Source of the DNA: Enterobacter cloacae complex sp. R_G8
GTDB taxonomy: Bacteria > Pseudomonadota > Gammaproteobacteria > Enterobacterales > Enterobacteriaceae
NCBI RefSeq assembly: GCF_024599795.1
Contig: NZ_CP102246.1
Location: 1,178,001-1,242,000 of the forward strand
Length of the DNA stretch: 64,000 nucleotides
Reading direction: 5' to 3'
Shown: positions 53,710-64,000 of the stretch, piece by piece
Layout: every line of letters starts with the position of its first letter
Position numbering within the stretch: position 1 is the first letter of the stretch
Made by a program: the position numbers and the translations under genes
Notes under the pieces: generated by a model
Seen by the model: the letters and a program-made list of their open reading frames with translations, nothing else
Databases searched by the model: none
Told to the model about the DNA's origin: nothing

Positions 53710-55515
53710 ATGACAACACAGGCCCCACCTTCAAATTTGCTTCCCCTGAACCCGGAGCAACTGGCGCGCCTTCAGGCTGCCACCTCTGATTTTTCTCCCA
53801 CCCAGCTTGCCTGGGTCTCCGGCTATTTCTGGGGAATGCTCAACCAGCAGCCTGGCGCTGTGGCTGCGGCTCCGGCAACGGCGGTAGAAATTCCTGCCAT
53901 TACGCTTATCTCCGCTTCCCAGACGGGCAATGCCCGCCGCGTGGCAGAAGCGCTGCGTGACGACCTGCTGGCCGCCAAACTGAACGTGAACCTGGTGAAC
54001 GCCGGGGATTATAAATTCAAACAGATCGCGTCAGAAAAACTGCTGGTGGTTGTGGCCTCAACACAGGGCGAGGGCGAACCCGCTGAAGAGGCGGTCGCGC
54101 TGCATAAATTCCTGTTCTCGAAAAAAGCGCCCAGACTCGATGGCACTGCGTTTGCCGTGTTCGGCCTGGGCGATACCTCTTATGAATTCTTCTGCCAGTC
54201 CGGTAAAGATTTCGACAGCAAACTGGCGGAGCTGGGCGCAGAGCGTCTGCTGGACCGCGTTGATGCGGATGTAGAATACCAGACTGCCGCTGCCGAATGG
54301 CGTGCGCGCATTGTTGACGTGCTGAAAGCACGCGTACCGAAAGAGACGCCAGCGCAGGCTGCGATCACCGCGACCGGCGTGGTCAACGAGATCCACACCA
54401 GCCCGTACACCAAAGAGGCACCGCTGGCAGCAAGCCTGTCGGTTAATCAAAAAATTACCGGCCGCGACTCTGAAAAAGATGTTCGCCATATCGAAATCGA
54501 TCTGGGCGACTCCGGTCTGCGCTATCAGCCGGGCGATGCGTTAGGTGTCTGGTATCAAAACGATCCGGCGCTGGTCAAGGAGCTGGTTGAACTGCTGTGG
54601 CTGAAAGGCGACGAGCCTGTCACCGTCGAAGGCAAAACGCAGCCGCTCTCTGAAGCGCTGCAGTGGCACTTCGAGCTGACGGTGAATACCGCCAATATCG
54701 TTGAGAACTATGCCACCTTAACGCGTAGCGAATCGCTGCTGCCGTTAGTTGGTGATAAGGCGAAGCTGCAGCATTACGCGGCGACCACGCCAATTGTCGA
54801 TATGGTGCGTTTCTCTCCGGCACAGCTGGATGCTGATGCGCTGATCGGCCTGCTGCGTCCGCTGACGCCGCGCCTGTACTCCATTGCGTCGTCGCAGGCT
54901 GAAGTCGAGAGCGAAGTCCATATCACCGTGGGGGTGGTGCGCTACGACATCGAAGGCCGCCCGCGTACGGGTGGTGCGTCAGGTTTCCTGGCTGACCGCG
55001 TGGAGGAAGAGGGTGAAGTGCGCGTCTTTATCGAGCACAACGACAACTTCCGTCTGCCGGCGAACCCGGAAACACCGGTGATTATGATTGGTCCGGGCAC
55101 CGGCATTGCGCCGTTCCGCGCCTTTATGCAGCAGCGTGCGGCGGACGAGGCTCCGGGCAAAAACTGGCTGTTCTTCGGCAACCCGCACTTTACCGAAGAT
55201 TTCCTCTACCAGGTTGAGTGGCAGCGCTACGTGAAAGAAGGGGTGCTGACCCGCATCGATCTGGCCTGGTCGCGCGATCAGAAAGAAAAAGTATACGTAC
55301 AAGACAAACTGCGCGAACAGGGCGCAGAGCTGTGGCGCTGGATCAATGACGGTGCCCACATTTATGTCTGCGGCGACGCCAATCGCATGGCGAAAGACGT
55401 TGAGCAGACATTGCTGGAAGTGATTGCCGAATTCGGCGGTATGGATGCCGAAGCGGCGGATGAATTTTTAAGTGAGCTGCGCGTTGAGCGCCGTTATCAG
55501 CGAGATGTCTACTAA
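53710..55515 (+). CDS. cysJ: Sulfite reductase flavoprotein alpha subunit
   Basis: CysJ passes electrons from NADPH through FAD and FMN to CysI. Length is 601 residues (599 in E. coli). An N-terminal flavodoxin domain (about 65-200) has the [15 protein letters not shown] phosphate loop and [13 protein letters not shown] linker is followed by the FAD domain with PRLYSIASS (near residue 390) and the NADPH domain with [16 protein letters not shown], ending in the family sequence RYQRDVY. It overlaps cysI by one base (TAATG). Part of cysJIH. Confidence 0.97.
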   Translation: MTTQAPPSNLLPLNPEQLARLQAATSDFSPTQLAWVSGYFWGMLNQQPGAVAAAPATAVEIPAITLISASQTGNARRVAEALRDDLLAAKLNVNLVNAGDYKFKQIASEKLLVVVASTQGEGEPAEEAVALHKFLFSKKAPRLDGTAFAVFGLGDTSYEFFCQSGKDFDSKLAELGAERLLDRVDADVEYQTAAAEWRARIVDVLKARVPKETPAQAAITATGVVNEIHTSPYTKEAPLAASLSVNQKITGRDSEKDVRHIEIDLGDSGLRYQPGDALGVWYQNDPALVKELVELLWLKGDEPVTVEGKTQPLSEALQWHFELTVNTANIVENYATLTRSESLLPLVGDKAKLQHYAATTPIVDMVRFSPAQLDADALIGLLRPLTPRLYSIASSQAEVESEVHITVGVVRYDIEGRPRTGGASGFLADRVEEEGEVRVFIEHNDNFRLPANPETPVIMIGPGTGIAPFRAFMQQRAADEAPGKNWLFFGNPHFTEDFLYQVEWQRYVKEGVLTRIDLAWSRDQKEKVYVQDKLREQGAELWRWINDGAHIYVCGDANRMAKDVEQTLLEVIAEFGGMDAEAADEFLSELRVERRYQRDVY

Positions 55516-57227
55516 TGAGCGAAAAACATCCAGGACCCCTGGTGGTCGAAGGTAAACTGACCGACGCCGAGCGCATGAAGCTGGAAAGCAACTATCTGCG
55601 CGGCACCATTGCTGAAGATCTGAATGACGGTCTCACCGGCGGTTTCAAAGGCGACAACTTTCTGCTGATCCGTTTCCACGGTATGTATCAGCAGGACGAT
55701 CGCGATATCCGCGCCGAGCGTGCTGAACAGAAGCTGGAGCCGCGTCACGCGATGCTGCTGCGCTGCCGCCTGCCGGGCGGGGTGATCACCACCAAACAGT
55801 GGCAGGCGATTGATAAATTTGCCGGCGAAAACACGATTTACGGCAGCATCCGTCTGACCAACCGTCAGACCTTCCAGTTCCACGGTATTCTGAAGAAGAA
55901 CGTGAAGCCGGTACACCAGATGCTCCACTCCGTCGGTCTGGACGCGCTGGCGACGGCCAACGACATGAACCGTAACGTGCTCTGCACCTCTAACCCGTAT
56001 GAGTCTGAGCTGCACGCTGAAGCCTATGAGTGGGCGAAGAAGATCTCTGAGCACCTGCTGCCGCGTACCCGCGCCTATGCGGAGATCTGGCTCGATCAGG
56101 AAAAAGTGGCCACCACGGATGAAGAGCCGATCCTCGGTCAGACCTATCTGCCGCGTAAGTTCAAAACCACGGTAGTGATCCCACCGCAGAACGACATCGA
56201 TCTGCACGCCAACGACATGAACTTTGTGGCGATTGCCGAAAACGGCAAGCTGGTGGGCTTTAACCTGCTGGTGGGCGGCGGTCTGTCCATTGAACACGGT
56301 AACAAGAAGACCTATGCCCGCACCGCGAGCGAGTTCGGATTCCTGCCGCTGGAGCACACGCTGGCCGTGGCGGAAGCGGTGGTTACCACCCAGCGCGACT
56401 GGGGCAACCGTACCGACCGTAAAAACGCGAAAACCAAATACACCCTGGAGCGCGTGGGCGTTGACACGTTCAAAGAGGAAGTGGAGCGTCGCGCGGGGAT
56501 CAAATTTGAGCCGATCCGTCCTTATGAATTCACCGGTCGCGGCGATCGTATCGGCTGGGTCAAAGGCATCGACAATAAATGGCACCTGACGCTGTTTATT
56601 GAAAACGGGCGTATTCTGGATTATCCGGGGCGTCCGCTGAAAACCGGTCTGCTGGAAATCGCGAAGATCCATAAAGGTGAGTTCCGCATTACCGCCAACC
56701 AGAACCTGATTATTGCCGGCGTGCCGGAGAGTCAGAAGGCGAAGATCGAGAAACTGGCGCGTGACCATGGGCTGATGAATGCGGTGAAGCCGCAGCGTGA
56801 AAACTCCATGGCCTGCGTGTCGTTCCCGACCTGTCCGCTGGCGATGGCGGAAGCGGAACGTTTCCTGCCGTCCTTCACCGATAAGGTGGAAGCGATCCTG
56901 GAAAAACATGGCATTCCGGACGAGCATATTGTTATGCGTGTTACCGGTTGTCCGAACGGCTGCGGCCGCGCGATGCTGGCCGAACTGGGACTGGTGGGGA
57001 AAGCGCCGGGTCGCTATAACCTGCATCTGGGCGGCAACCGTATCGGTACACGTATTCCGCGTATGTTCCGCGAGAACATCACTGAGCCAGAAATTCTCGA
57101 TTCCATCGACGAGCTTGTCGGGCGCTGGGCGAAAGAGCGCGAAGCGGGTGAAGGCTTCGGCGACTTTACGGTGCGTGCGGGCATTATTCGCCCGGTGCTC
57201 GATCCCGCAAGGGATTTCTGGGAGTAA
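55515..57227 (+). CDS. cysI: Sulfite reductase hemoprotein beta subunit
   Basis: CysI reduces sulfite to sulfide by six electrons at a siroheme coupled to a [4Fe-4S] cluster. The length is 570 residues, as in E. coli. The cluster and siroheme cysteines are in [15 protein letters not shown] and [14 protein letters not shown], matching C434, C440, C479 and C483. Duplicated ferredoxin-like and sulfite-reductase repeats are present with the anion-binding arginines and lysines. cysH follows 15 bp downstream. Siroheme could come from the CysG encoded at 59320. Confidence 0.98.
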   Translation: MSEKHPGPLVVEGKLTDAERMKLESNYLRGTIAEDLNDGLTGGFKGDNFLLIRFHGMYQQDDRDIRAERAEQKLEPRHAMLLRCRLPGGVITTKQWQAIDKFAGENTIYGSIRLTNRQTFQFHGILKKNVKPVHQMLHSVGLDALATANDMNRNVLCTSNPYESELHAEAYEWAKKISEHLLPRTRAYAEIWLDQEKVATTDEEPILGQTYLPRKFKTTVVIPPQNDIDLHANDMNFVAIAENGKLVGFNLLVGGGLSIEHGNKKTYARTASEFGFLPLEHTLAVAEAVVTTQRDWGNRTDRKNAKTKYTLERVGVDTFKEEVERRAGIKFEPIRPYEFTGRGDRIGWVKGIDNKWHLTLFIENGRILDYPGRPLKTGLLEIAKIHKGEFRITANQNLIIAGVPESQKAKIEKLARDHGLMNAVKPQRENSMACVSFPTCPLAMAEAERFLPSFTDKVEAILEKHGIPDEHIVMRVTGCPNGCGRAMLAELGLVGKAPGRYNLHLGGNRIGTRIPRMFRENITEPEILDSIDELVGRWAKEREAGEGFGDFTVRAGIIRPVLDPARDFWE

Positions 57228-57242
57228 CCACGAGAGGTAATT

Positions 57243-57977
57243 ATGTCCGTACTCGATCTAAACGCGCTTAACGCATTGCCAAAAGTCGAACGTATTCTGG
57301 CGCTCGCAGAAACTAACGCCCGGCTGGAAAAGCTCGACGCCGAAGGGCGCGTGGCGTGGGCGCTGGAAAATCTGCCGGGTGACTACGTGCTCTCGTCGAG
57401 CTTTGGCATTCAGGCGGCGGTCAGTTTGCATCTGGTGAATCAGATCCGCCCGGATATTCCGGTGATCCTCACCGATACCGGCTATCTGTTCCCGGAAACC
57501 TACCAGTTTATCGATGAGCTGACGGACAAGCTTAAGCTGAACCTGAAAGTGTACCGCGCAGAGCAGAGCGCGGCCTGGCAGGAGGCGCGCTACGGCAAAC
57601 TGTGGGAGCAGGGCGTTGAGGGCATTGAGAAATACAATGAGATCAACAAAGTCGAGCCGATGAACCGTGCGCTGAAAGAGCTGAACGCGCAGACCTGGTT
57701 TGCCGGTCTTCGCCGCGAACAGTCCGGCAGCCGGGCCACGCTTCCGGTGCTGGCAGTGCAGCGCGGCGTGTTTAAAGTGCTGCCGATCATCGACTGGGAT
57801 AACCGGACGGTGTACCAGTACCTGCAAAAACACGGACTGAAATACCATCCGCTGTGGGACCAGGGTTATCTGTCAGTGGGGGATACCCACACCACGCGCA
57901 AATGGGAACCGGGAATGGCGGAAGAAGAGACGCGATTCTTTGGGCTGAAGCGCGAGTGCGGGTTGCACGAAGGGTAA
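57243..57977 (+). CDS. cysH: PAPS reductase
   Basis: CysH reduces 3'-phosphoadenylyl sulfate to sulfite and PAP with thioredoxin. The length is 244 residues, as in E. coli. The PP-loop-related segment [17 protein letters not shown] is near residue 50, and the catalytic cysteine C239 is in the C-terminal ECGLHEG. No extra iron-sulfur cysteine pairs are present, so it is the PAPS-specific type. It is the last gene of cysJIH and converges with iap across only 61 bp. Confidence 0.97.
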   Translation: MSVLDLNALNALPKVERILALAETNARLEKLDAEGRVAWALENLPGDYVLSSSFGIQAAVSLHLVNQIRPDIPVILTDTGYLFPETYQFIDELTDKLKLNLKVYRAEQSAAWQEARYGKLWEQGVEGIEKYNEINKVEPMNRALKELNAQTWFAGLRREQSGSRATLPVLAVQRGVFKVLPIIDWDNRTVYQYLQKHGLKYHPLWDQGYLSVGDTHTTRKWEPGMAEEETRFFGLKRECGLHEG

Positions 57978-57988
57978 TGATTTTTCCT

Positions 57989-58020
57989 CCCTCTCCCGGT
58001 GGGAGAGGGTTAGGGTGAGG
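57989..58020. repeat. CT-rich palindromic repeat, copy 3
   Basis: A perfect 9-bp stem CCCTCTCCC/GGGAGAGGG with loop GGT is followed by the tail TTAGGGTGAGG. It fills the gap between cysH and iap and shares arms and tail with the copies at 21989 and 36888. Confidence 0.82.
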
Positions 58021-58038
58021 GCATCAGGCCGCACGACG

Positions 58039-59082
58039 TCAAGCTTTCCCCGCTTTCGCCAGCTCCTTCACCAGCGGCAGCATCACTTTCACCACATCGC
58101 GGCTGCGATGCTCAATCCGCTGCGGCAACGCGCTATCAATGTGCTGCTGATTATCCAGCATCACGTTATGCCAGCTCGTGCCGTCAGGAAAGGCTTTCGT
58201 TTTCGCCCGCTGCTGATAGCCATCTTTCTTGCCCAGTGCCCAGTTTGTGGCTTCGACGTACAGCACCGGAATACCCGCTTTATCGAACACTTCGCCGTCG
58301 TTACAGCAGCCCGTTCCGCGCGGATAAGCAGGATTGCCACCCGGATTGGTTGTGGCATAGACACCATGGCTGCGCGCAATCGCCAGCGCACGGTCACGGG
58401 TCAGTTTACGCACGGTACCCGGCGTACTCTGTCCGCTATTAAAATAGAGCTTATCGCCAACGATTAAATTATCGAGGTTAATCACCAGCAGCGTATTTTT
58501 CTTCTCCTCCGCGCTCATGCGCTTAAGGAGATTCTCAGCGCCGAGTTTGCCTTCCTCTTCACCGCTGGTGGCCACAAAGCGAATACCGTATTTTGTCGGG
58601 ATGTCTTTCATTCGCTCGGCCAGTTCAAGCATCACACCGAGACCTGCCGCGTTATCGTCCAGGCCCTGCAGCGTCAGCCCACCCAGATTGTTATCGGTAT
58701 CGGCGTCACTCAAGGGGGCGTAGGTGTCCAGGTGCGCCATAATAATGATCTGCTCAGCCGAGCTACCTTCGTGTGCCGCAATCACCGTACTGCCGGTCAC
58801 GTTATGCCAGTTTTTGGTTTTATTGCGTGAGGTATAGATGTAGCGGCTGTGAAACGACCGGATATCGCTCTGGTAGCCCATATCGGCAAACTGCTGGCGA
58901 AGATAGTCAGCGGAGAGCATTTCCGCGGGTGAGCCGGTCATGCGGCCGGGAAAAACGGTGGCAATATGCCGCGCCTGCATATTGGCGATTTCACCATACG
59001 GTTGATTTTTTGCCTGAGCCGGAAGGATAAAGCAAACGCCGAGCGCCAGGGCTGCAATACGGTGGCGCGTTGCGGAAAACAT
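58039..59082 (-). CDS. iap: Alkaline phosphatase isozyme conversion aminopeptidase
   Basis: Iap is a periplasmic M28 zinc aminopeptidase that removes the N-terminal arginine of alkaline phosphatase. It has 347 residues (345 in E. coli). Residues 1-24 form a Sec signal peptide ending in PAQA. Zinc-binding segments IIIMAHLDTYAPLSDADTDNNLGG, GLDDNAAGLGVMLELAE and TSGEEEGKLGAENLL hold the expected His, Asp and Glu ligands. In E. coli K-12 cas genes and a CRISPR flank iap; here neither is present. Confidence 0.94.
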   Translation of the reverse strand: MFSATRHRIAALALGVCFILPAQAKNQPYGEIANMQARHIATVFPGRMTGSPAEMLSADYLRQQFADMGYQSDIRSFHSRYIYTSRNKTKNWHNVTGSTVIAAHEGSSAEQIIIMAHLDTYAPLSDADTDNNLGGLTLQGLDDNAAGLGVMLELAERMKDIPTKYGIRFVATSGEEEGKLGAENLLKRMSAEEKKNTLLVINLDNLIVGDKLYFNSGQSTPGTVRKLTRDRALAIARSHGVYATTNPGGNPAYPRGTGCCNDGEVFDKAGIPVLYVEATNWALGKKDGYQQRAKTKAFPDGTSWHNVMLDNQQHIDSALPQRIEHRSRDVVKVMLPLVKELAKAGKA

Positions 59083-59319
59083 AGTGAGTCCTTAAAAACA
59101 GAGCAAAATTTTAACCCGCTTAGTATGAAACTGTGATCGCGCGGACACAATTTGAATTGCTCTTAAATGCCCGAAATTTCGCGTGTTAAGCACTTTTTGA
59201 TATTTGCTTTTCCAGAGCGTTATTCCATTGAGTAACTACTCATTCCAATTCGTAATTTCATTCGGTCTAAACCGCCCCCTATAGTCCCACTATTCCTGAT
59301 TTTGAGTGAGTGTGCGTTT
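59083..59319. promoter_or_regulatory. iap-cysG divergent region
   Basis: About 237 bp carry the promoters for iap and the cysG-cysDNC unit. The TGAGTAACTACTCATTCC and TTCATTCGG segments near 59230-59265 are A/T-rich, as expected for CysB-controlled promoters, but I could not place the boxes. No CRISPR repeat or tRNA was seen. Confidence 0.4.
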
Positions 59320-60678
59320 GTGGACTATCTGCCCCTGTTTGCCGCGATAAAAGAGAGACCCGTACTGGTTGTCGGAACGGGTGAGATCGCCGATCGCAAA
59401 ATCGCGTTTCTTGAGCGTGCAGGGGCGCAAGTGCGGGTCGTGGACGAGGCGGAGTTCGACGAGTCACAAATCGACAGCGTCGTGCTGGTGATTGCGGCAA
59501 CGGAAGACAGCGCACTCAACCGCCGGATTTCCGACGCGGCTCAGGCCCGTCACCGGCTGGTGAACGTCGTGGACGATCAGCCGCTGTGTTCGTTTATCTT
59601 CCCGTCGATTGTCGACCGCTCGCCGCTGCTGGTGGCGATCTCCTCCGGCGGTACCGCGCCGGTGCTGGCGCGCGTGCTGCGTGAAAAGATTGAAGCGCTG
59701 TTACCCACCAGTCTCGGCCGTATGGCAGAGAAAGCGAGCTACTGGCGCAACCATCTGAAAACCCGCCTGACCAGCGTAACGGAGCGCCGTCGCTTCTGGG
59801 AGCGGGTATTCCGTGGCCGCTTTGCCAGCCTGATGCATGCCGGTAATGAAACGGCGGCGCAGCAGCTCCTGGAAGACGAACTGGATAATCCCGGCAGCAC
59901 GGGCGGGGAGATCATTCTGGTGGGTGCCGGGCCGGGTGATGCCGGGTTACTGACCTTACGCGGCCTGCAGGTGCTACAGGATGCGGATGTGGTGTTCTAT
60001 GACCATCTGGTCACCGATGGCGTGCGCGAGCTAATCCGTCGCGATGCCGAGCAAATCTGCGTGGGTAAACGCGCAGGCGAGCACTCGGTACCGCAGCACG
60101 ATACCAATCAGATGCTGGTTGCCGCAGCAAAAGCGGGTAAAACCGTGGTGCGCCTGAAAGGGGGCGATCCGTTCATCTTTGGTCGCGGTGGCGAAGAGCT
60201 GCAGGCGGCCGCCGAAGCGGGCGTACCGTTCCAGGTGGTGCCGGGCATTACGGCGGCCTCCGCGGTAACGGCCTATGCCGGTATTCCGCTTACGCACCGC
60301 GATTACGCCCAGAGCGTGACCTTTGTGACTGGCCATTATAAGGCCGACAGCACGCCGTTTGACTGGTCGCATCTGGCACAGAGCCGACAGACGCTGGCTA
60401 TTTATATGGGCACGATGAAGGCGGCGGATATCAGTGAACAACTTATTCAGCACGGTCGCGAGGCGACAACGCCGGTGGCTGTCATTTCTCGCGGCACCCG
60501 CGTCGATCAGCGTGTGGTGACCGGTACGCTACAAGACCTTGCAATCCTGGCGAAAGACGCCCCGATGCCCGCGCTTATCGTGGTGGGCGAAGTGGTACAG
60601 CTGCACAGCACGCTCGCCTGGTTTCAACATACAACAGACTCAGAGGGGTTTGGCTCCTCTGTGGTGAATCTGGCTTAA
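59320..60678 (+). CDS. cysG: Siroheme synthase CysG paralogue of the cysDNC operon
   Basis: CysG is the trifunctional enzyme making siroheme from uroporphyrinogen III: C-methylation, NAD-dependent dehydrogenation and ferrochelation. Length is 452 residues (457 in E. coli). The N-terminal dehydrogenase/ferrochelatase part has [18 protein letters not shown] with the catalytic aspartate (D104 type) and [12 protein letters not shown]. The SUMT part has [35 protein letters not shown] and [19 protein letters not shown]. The start is GTG at 59320 (VDYLPLF corresponds to MDHLPIF). It is clearly diverged from E. coli CysG and sits 9 bp upstream of cysD. Confidence 0.9.
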   Translation: MDYLPLFAAIKERPVLVVGTGEIADRKIAFLERAGAQVRVVDEAEFDESQIDSVVLVIAATEDSALNRRISDAAQARHRLVNVVDDQPLCSFIFPSIVDRSPLLVAISSGGTAPVLARVLREKIEALLPTSLGRMAEKASYWRNHLKTRLTSVTERRRFWERVFRGRFASLMHAGNETAAQQLLEDELDNPGSTGGEIILVGAGPGDAGLLTLRGLQVLQDADVVFYDHLVTDGVRELIRRDAEQICVGKRAGEHSVPQHDTNQMLVAAAKAGKTVVRLKGGDPFIFGRGGEELQAAAEAGVPFQVVPGITAASAVTAYAGIPLTHRDYAQSVTFVTGHYKADSTPFDWSHLAQSRQTLAIYMGTMKAADISEQLIQHGREATTPVAVISRGTRVDQRVVTGTLQDLAILAKDAPMPALIVVGEVVQLHSTLAWFQHTTDSEGFGSSVVNLA

Positions 60679-60687
60679 GGAACGGTT

Positions 60688-61596
60688 ATGGACCAAAAAC
60701 GACTTACTCACCTGCGACAGCTCGAAGCGGAAAGTATCCATATTATCCGCGAAGTGGCCGCCGAGTTCTCTAACCCGGTGATGATGTACTCCATCGGCAA
60801 AGATTCCAGCGTGATGCTGCATCTGGCGCGTAAAGCGTTTTATCCGGGCACGCTGCCGTTCCCGCTGCTGCATGTTGATACCGGCTGGAAATTCCGTGAG
60901 ATGTACGAGTTCCGCGACCGTACCGCCAAAGCCTACGGCTGTGAGCTGCTGGTGCATAAAAACCCGGAAGGGGTGGCGATGGGCATTAACCCGTTTGTTC
61001 ACGGCAGCGCTAAACACACCGACATCATGAAAACCGAAGGGCTGAAGCAGGCGCTAAACAAGTACGGTTTTGACGCCGCTTTCGGCGGCGCGCGCCGTGA
61101 CGAGGAGAAATCCCGCGCCAAAGAGCGTATTTATTCCTTCCGTGACCGCTTCCACCGCTGGGATCCGAAAAACCAGCGTCCCGAGCTGTGGCACAACTAC
61201 AACGGCCAGATCAACAAAGGCGAAAGCATTCGCGTCTTCCCGCTCTCCAACTGGACCGAGCTGGATATCTGGCAGTACATCTATCTGGAAAATATCGAAA
61301 TCGTTCCGCTTTACCTGGCGGCTGAGCGCCCGGTGCTGGAGCGCGACGGCATGCTGATGATGATCGATGACGATCGTATCGACCTGCAGCCTGGGGAAGT
61401 GATCAAAAAACAGATGGTGCGTTTCCGTACTCTCGGCTGCTGGCCGCTGACCGGCGCGGTGGAGTCCAACGCGCAAACGCTGCCAGAGATCATCGAAGAG
61501 ATGCTGGTATCGACCACCAGCGAGCGACAGGGCCGCGTCATTGACCGCGACCAGGCAGGCTCGATGGAACTGAAGAAACGTCAGGGTTATTTCTAA
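60688..61596 (+). CDS. cysD: Sulfate adenylyltransferase subunit 2
   Basis: CysD forms APS from ATP and sulfate, driven by GTP hydrolysis in CysN. Length is 302 residues, as in E. coli. The PP-loop motif [20 protein letters not shown] is at about residues 31-50, with [21 protein letters not shown] and the C-terminal RCW-like [13 protein letters not shown] present. AAGGAA precedes the ATG. It is linked by short gaps (9 bp each) to cysG upstream and cysN downstream. Confidence 0.98.
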   Translation: MDQKRLTHLRQLEAESIHIIREVAAEFSNPVMMYSIGKDSSVMLHLARKAFYPGTLPFPLLHVDTGWKFREMYEFRDRTAKAYGCELLVHKNPEGVAMGINPFVHGSAKHTDIMKTEGLKQALNKYGFDAAFGGARRDEEKSRAKERIYSFRDRFHRWDPKNQRPELWHNYNGQINKGESIRVFPLSNWTELDIWQYIYLENIEIVPLYLAAERPVLERDGMLMMIDDDRIDLQPGEVIKKQMVRFRTLGCWPLTGAVESNAQTLPEIIEEMLVSTTSERQGRVIDRDQAGSMELKKRQGYF

Positions 61597-61605
61597 GGAG
61601 CCGCC

Positions 61606-63030
61606 ATGAACACCACGATTGCCCAACAAATTGCCAATGAAGGCGGCGTAGAAGCATACCTGCATGCGCAACAACACAAGAGCCTGCTGCGCTTTCTGAC
61701 CTGCGGTAGCGTTGATGACGGTAAAAGCACGCTGATTGGTCGTCTGCTGCACGACACGCGTCAGATCTATGAAGACCAGCTCTCTTCCCTGCATAACGAC
61801 AGCAAACGTCATGGTACCCAGGGCGAAAAGCTCGACCTGGCGCTGCTGGTGGACGGCCTGCAGGCGGAGCGCGAGCAGGGCATCACCATTGATGTTGCGT
61901 ATCGCTATTTCTCCACCGAGAAGCGCAAATTTATTATTGCCGACACGCCGGGGCATGAGCAGTACACCCGCAACATGGCCACCGGTGCATCAACCTGTGA
62001 GCTGGCGATCCTGCTCATCGATGCCCGTAAAGGCGTGCTGGATCAAACCCGTCGTCACAGCTTCATCTCCACGCTGCTGGGGATCAAACACCTGGTGGTG
62101 GCGGTGAACAAAATGGATCTGGTGAACTTCAGCGAAGAGACGTTTGAGGAGATCCGCCAGAGCTACCTGACCTTTGCTGAACAGCTACCGGGTAACCTCG
62201 ATATCCGCTTTGTACCGCTCTCCGCGCTGGAAGGGGACAACGTCGCCTCCCAGAGCGCCAACATGCCGTGGTACAGCGGCCCGACGCTGCTGGAAGTGCT
62301 GGAAACGGTTGAAATTCAGCGCGTGGTGGATACCCAGCCAATGCGCTTCCCGGTGCAGTACGTTAACCGCCCGAACCTCGATTTTCGCGGCTTCTCCGGC
62401 ACAATCGCTTCTGGCTCCGTCACGGTGGGGCAGCGCGTCAAAGTGTTGCCGTCCGGTGTGGAATCGTCCATTGCCCGTATCGTCACCTTTGATGGCGATC
62501 TGCAGGAAGCCGGCGCCGGTGAAGCGGTAACGCTGGTGCTGAAAGATGAGATTGATATCAGCCGCGGCGATCTGCTGGTGGATGCGCACGAAACGCTGGC
62601 AGCGGTGCAGGGTGCTGCTGTGGATGTGGTGTGGATGGCTGAACAGCCGCTGACGGCAGGTCAAAGCTACGACATCAAAATTGCCGGTAAGAAAACACGC
62701 GCCCGCGTGGACGGTATTCAGTTCCAGGTGGACATCAATAATCTGACCCAGCGTGAAGTGAGCGAGTTGCCGTTGAACGGTATCGGCCTGGTGGATCTCA
62801 CCTTTGACGAGCCGCTGGTGCTGGACAAATACCAGCAAAACCCGGTAACGGGAGGGCTTATCTTTATCGATCGCCTGACCAACGTCACCGTCGGTGCTGG
62901 CATGGTGCGCGAGCCTAATCAACAGGCGACAGCGGTGTCGGAATTCAGCGCCTTTGAGCTTGAACTGAATGCGCTGGTGCGTAAGCACTTCCCGCACTGG
63001 GGTGCGCGCGATCTGCTGGGAGGCAAGTAA
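61606..63030 (+). CDS. cysN: Sulfate adenylyltransferase subunit 1 (GTPase)
   Basis: CysN is the EF-Tu-like GTPase that activates CysD. Length is 474 residues (475 in E. coli). The G1 motif GSVDDGKST spans residues 34-42, the G3 motif DTPGHEQYT is near residue 110, and the G4 motif NKMD is near residue 167. Two beta-barrel domains follow. A perfect AAGGAG site precedes the ATG. It overlaps cysC by one base (TAATG). Confidence 0.98.
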   Translation: MNTTIAQQIANEGGVEAYLHAQQHKSLLRFLTCGSVDDGKSTLIGRLLHDTRQIYEDQLSSLHNDSKRHGTQGEKLDLALLVDGLQAEREQGITIDVAYRYFSTEKRKFIIADTPGHEQYTRNMATGASTCELAILLIDARKGVLDQTRRHSFISTLLGIKHLVVAVNKMDLVNFSEETFEEIRQSYLTFAEQLPGNLDIRFVPLSALEGDNVASQSANMPWYSGPTLLEVLETVEIQRVVDTQPMRFPVQYVNRPNLDFRGFSGTIASGSVTVGQRVKVLPSGVESSIARIVTFDGDLQEAGAGEAVTLVLKDEIDISRGDLLVDAHETLAAVQGAAVDVVWMAEQPLTAGQSYDIKIAGKKTRARVDGIQFQVDINNLTQREVSELPLNGIGLVDLTFDEPLVLDKYQQNPVTGGLIFIDRLTNVTVGAGMVREPNQQATAVSEFSAFELELNALVRKHFPHWGARDLLGGK

Positions 63031-63635
63031 TGGCCGCCCATGATGAGAACGTCGTCTGGCATCCTCATCCGGTCACCGTCGCTCAGCGCGAGCAACTCCA
63101 CGGTCACCGTGGGGTTGTGCTGTGGTTTACCGGGCTGTCCGGCTCCGGTAAATCGACGGTTGCGGGGGCGCTGGAAGAGGCATTGCATCAGCAGGGCGTA
63201 AGCACCTACCTGCTGGACGGCGACAACGTGCGTCACGGCCTGTGCAGTGATTTGGGCTTCAGCGATGAGGATCGCAAAGAGAATATCCGTCGGGTTGGGG
63301 AAGTCGCCAGCCTGATGGCGGATGCCGGGCTGGTGGTGCTGACCGCGTTTATCTCGCCTCACCGCGCCGAGCGCCAGATGGTGCGCGAGCGCGTCGGTCA
63401 GGATCGTTTTATCGAGGTGTTTGTCGATACGCCGCTGGAAATCTGTGAAGCGCGCGATCCGAAAGGGCTGTATAAAAAAGCCCGCGCGGGTGAACTGCGA
63501 AACTTCACCGGCATCGACTCGGTCTACGAAGCGCCTGAATCCCCTGAGATTCACCTGGAAGGTCAACAATTGGTAACAAATTTAGTAAGCCAATTATTAG
63601 ACCTGCTCAGACGGGACGATATTATCAGATCCTGA
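63030..63635 (+). CDS. cysC: Adenylyl-sulfate kinase
   Basis: CysC phosphorylates APS to PAPS, the substrate of CysH. Length is 201 residues, as in E. coli. The P-loop [12 protein letters not shown] is at residues 35-46. [29 protein letters not shown] forms the APS-binding region, and [10 protein letters not shown] holds the serine that is phosphorylated in the E. coli enzyme. It overlaps cysN and ends the operon. A strong hairpin follows. Confidence 0.98.
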   Translation: MAAHDENVVWHPHPVTVAQREQLHGHRGVVLWFTGLSGSGKSTVAGALEEALHQQGVSTYLLDGDNVRHGLCSDLGFSDEDRKENIRRVGEVASLMADAGLVVLTAFISPHRAERQMVRERVGQDRFIEVFVDTPLEICEARDPKGLYKKARAGELRNFTGIDSVYEAPESPEIHLEGQQLVTNLVSQLLDLLRRDDIIRS

Positions 63636-63641
63636 GACGGT

Positions 63642-63670
63642 ATCGTTCGGGAGCTGTCTCCCCGAACGAT
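63642..63670 (+). terminator. Hairpin between cysC and ygbE
   Basis: A perfect 10-bp stem ATCGTTCGGG/CCCGAACGAT with a 9-nt loop begins 7 bp after the cysC stop. There is no T-run, so it is a stability or Rho-linked end rather than a classical terminator. Confidence 0.55.
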
Positions 63671-63693
63671 GAGTCACGGTCACAGGATTAGCT

Positions 63694-64000
63694 ATGCGCA
63701 ACAGTGAAAACTACATGATTACCACCGGGTCGGATCCGATAGCGACCGACGACGAGACGACCTGGTCATTTCCCGGGGCCTTCGTCGGCTTCGTCTCGTG
63801 GTTGCTGGCGCTGGGCATCCCGTTTCTCATCTACGGCGGTAACACGCTGTTCTTCTTTCTCTACACCTGGCCCTTCTTCCTGGCGCTGATGCCCGTGGCG
63901 GTTGTCGTCGGCATTGCCCTGCATTCGCTGCTTAACGGCAAACTGCTTTACAGTACCGTTGTCACGATTGTGACGGTGGTCCTGATGTTTGGTCTGTTAT
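63694..64000 (+). CDS. ygbE: YgbE inner-membrane protein, 3' partial
   Basis: The 102 visible codons begin MRNSENYMITTGSDP and match YgbE (DUF3561), a small membrane protein of unknown function of about 107 residues in E. coli. Three hydrophobic segments are seen, near residues 28-48, 50-78 and 85-102, with the conserved LFFFLYTWPFFLALMPVAVV. The frame is open to the window edge; only a few residues should be missing. CACAGGATTAG gives a weak ribosome site. Confidence 0.9.
   Translation, partial: MRNSENYMITTGSDPIATDDETTWSFPGAFVGFVSWLLALGIPFLIYGGNTLFFFLYTWPFFLALMPVAVVVGIALHSLLNGKLLYSTVVTIVTVVLMFGLL

Noticed and set aside
55512..57026. 504-codon open frame antisense to cysI
   Set aside because: cysI is complete and conserved; the antisense frame has no recognisable domain.
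59302..59319. TTG start six codons upstream for cysG
   Set aside because: Comparison with the CysG N terminus places the start at the GTG encoding the first residue before DYLPLF.

Overview
The window is a contiguous chromosomal segment from a member of the Enterobacteriaceae. Almost every gene corresponds in sequence and order to the E. coli K-12 stretch between recC and ygbE. Several differences point to an Enterobacter/Lelliottia/Leclercia-like genus rather than Escherichia: a second cysG ahead of cysDNC, no mazEF between relA and mazG, no cas genes or CRISPR between cysH and iap, a glycerate kinase gene after gudD, and a reductase/RpiR/PTS/NanE block after eno. The genus is an inference; no 16S or comparable marker is present.

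Layout. 1-11667: recC (5' end missing), ptrA, recB, recD, the RecBCD helicase-nuclease operon with embedded pitrilysin. 11722-14534: argA (minus, two ARG boxes) divergent from amiC. 14623-14941: three tandem initiator tRNA genes on a 121-bp period. 15151-18773: mltA, then the tcdA / csdE-csdA sulfur-transfer group. 18966-21988: ygdI, the sRNA gene gcvB, gcvA, ygdD, rlmM. 22031-28453 (minus): xni, sdaB, sdaC, ppnN, queF. 28523-31276: syd, the CsrA-sponge RNA gene csrB with an upstream UvrY-type palindrome, then yqcC-truC-yqcA. 31611-36886: gudP-gudX-gudD and a glycerate 2-kinase. 36962-44218: barA (minus), rlmD, relA, mazG. 44442-47459: pyrG-eno. 47513-52227: the accessory block, with an orphan NAD(P)-dependent thioester/acyl reductase, an RpiR regulator, a glucose-family PTS permease and a NanE-type epimerase. 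52282-53403: queE and queD. 53710-63635: cysJIH, iap, cysG paralogue, cysDNC. 63694-end: ygbE (3' end missing).

How the genes work together. cysDN, cysC, cysH, cysJI and a siroheme synthase cover the path from intracellular sulfate to sulfide. QueD, QueE and QueF are three enzymes of queuosine synthesis. GudP/GudD feed glucarate breakdown, the kinase yields 2-phosphoglycerate, and enolase, also here, uses it. BarA is the sensor whose partner UvrY activates csrB, so the input and RNA output of one global circuit lie about 7 kb apart. SdaBC take up and deaminate serine.

The least conventional part is 47513-52227. The RpiR-PTS-NanE cassette has the composition expected of a dedicated PTS route for N-acetylmannosamine or a related amino sugar. 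The neighbouring orphan reductase has no obvious partner. Intergenic DNA carries two dispersed repeat families, REP/BIME elements and a CT-rich palindrome, plus several factor-independent terminators. I saw no insertion sequence, prophage, CRISPR array or broken gene.
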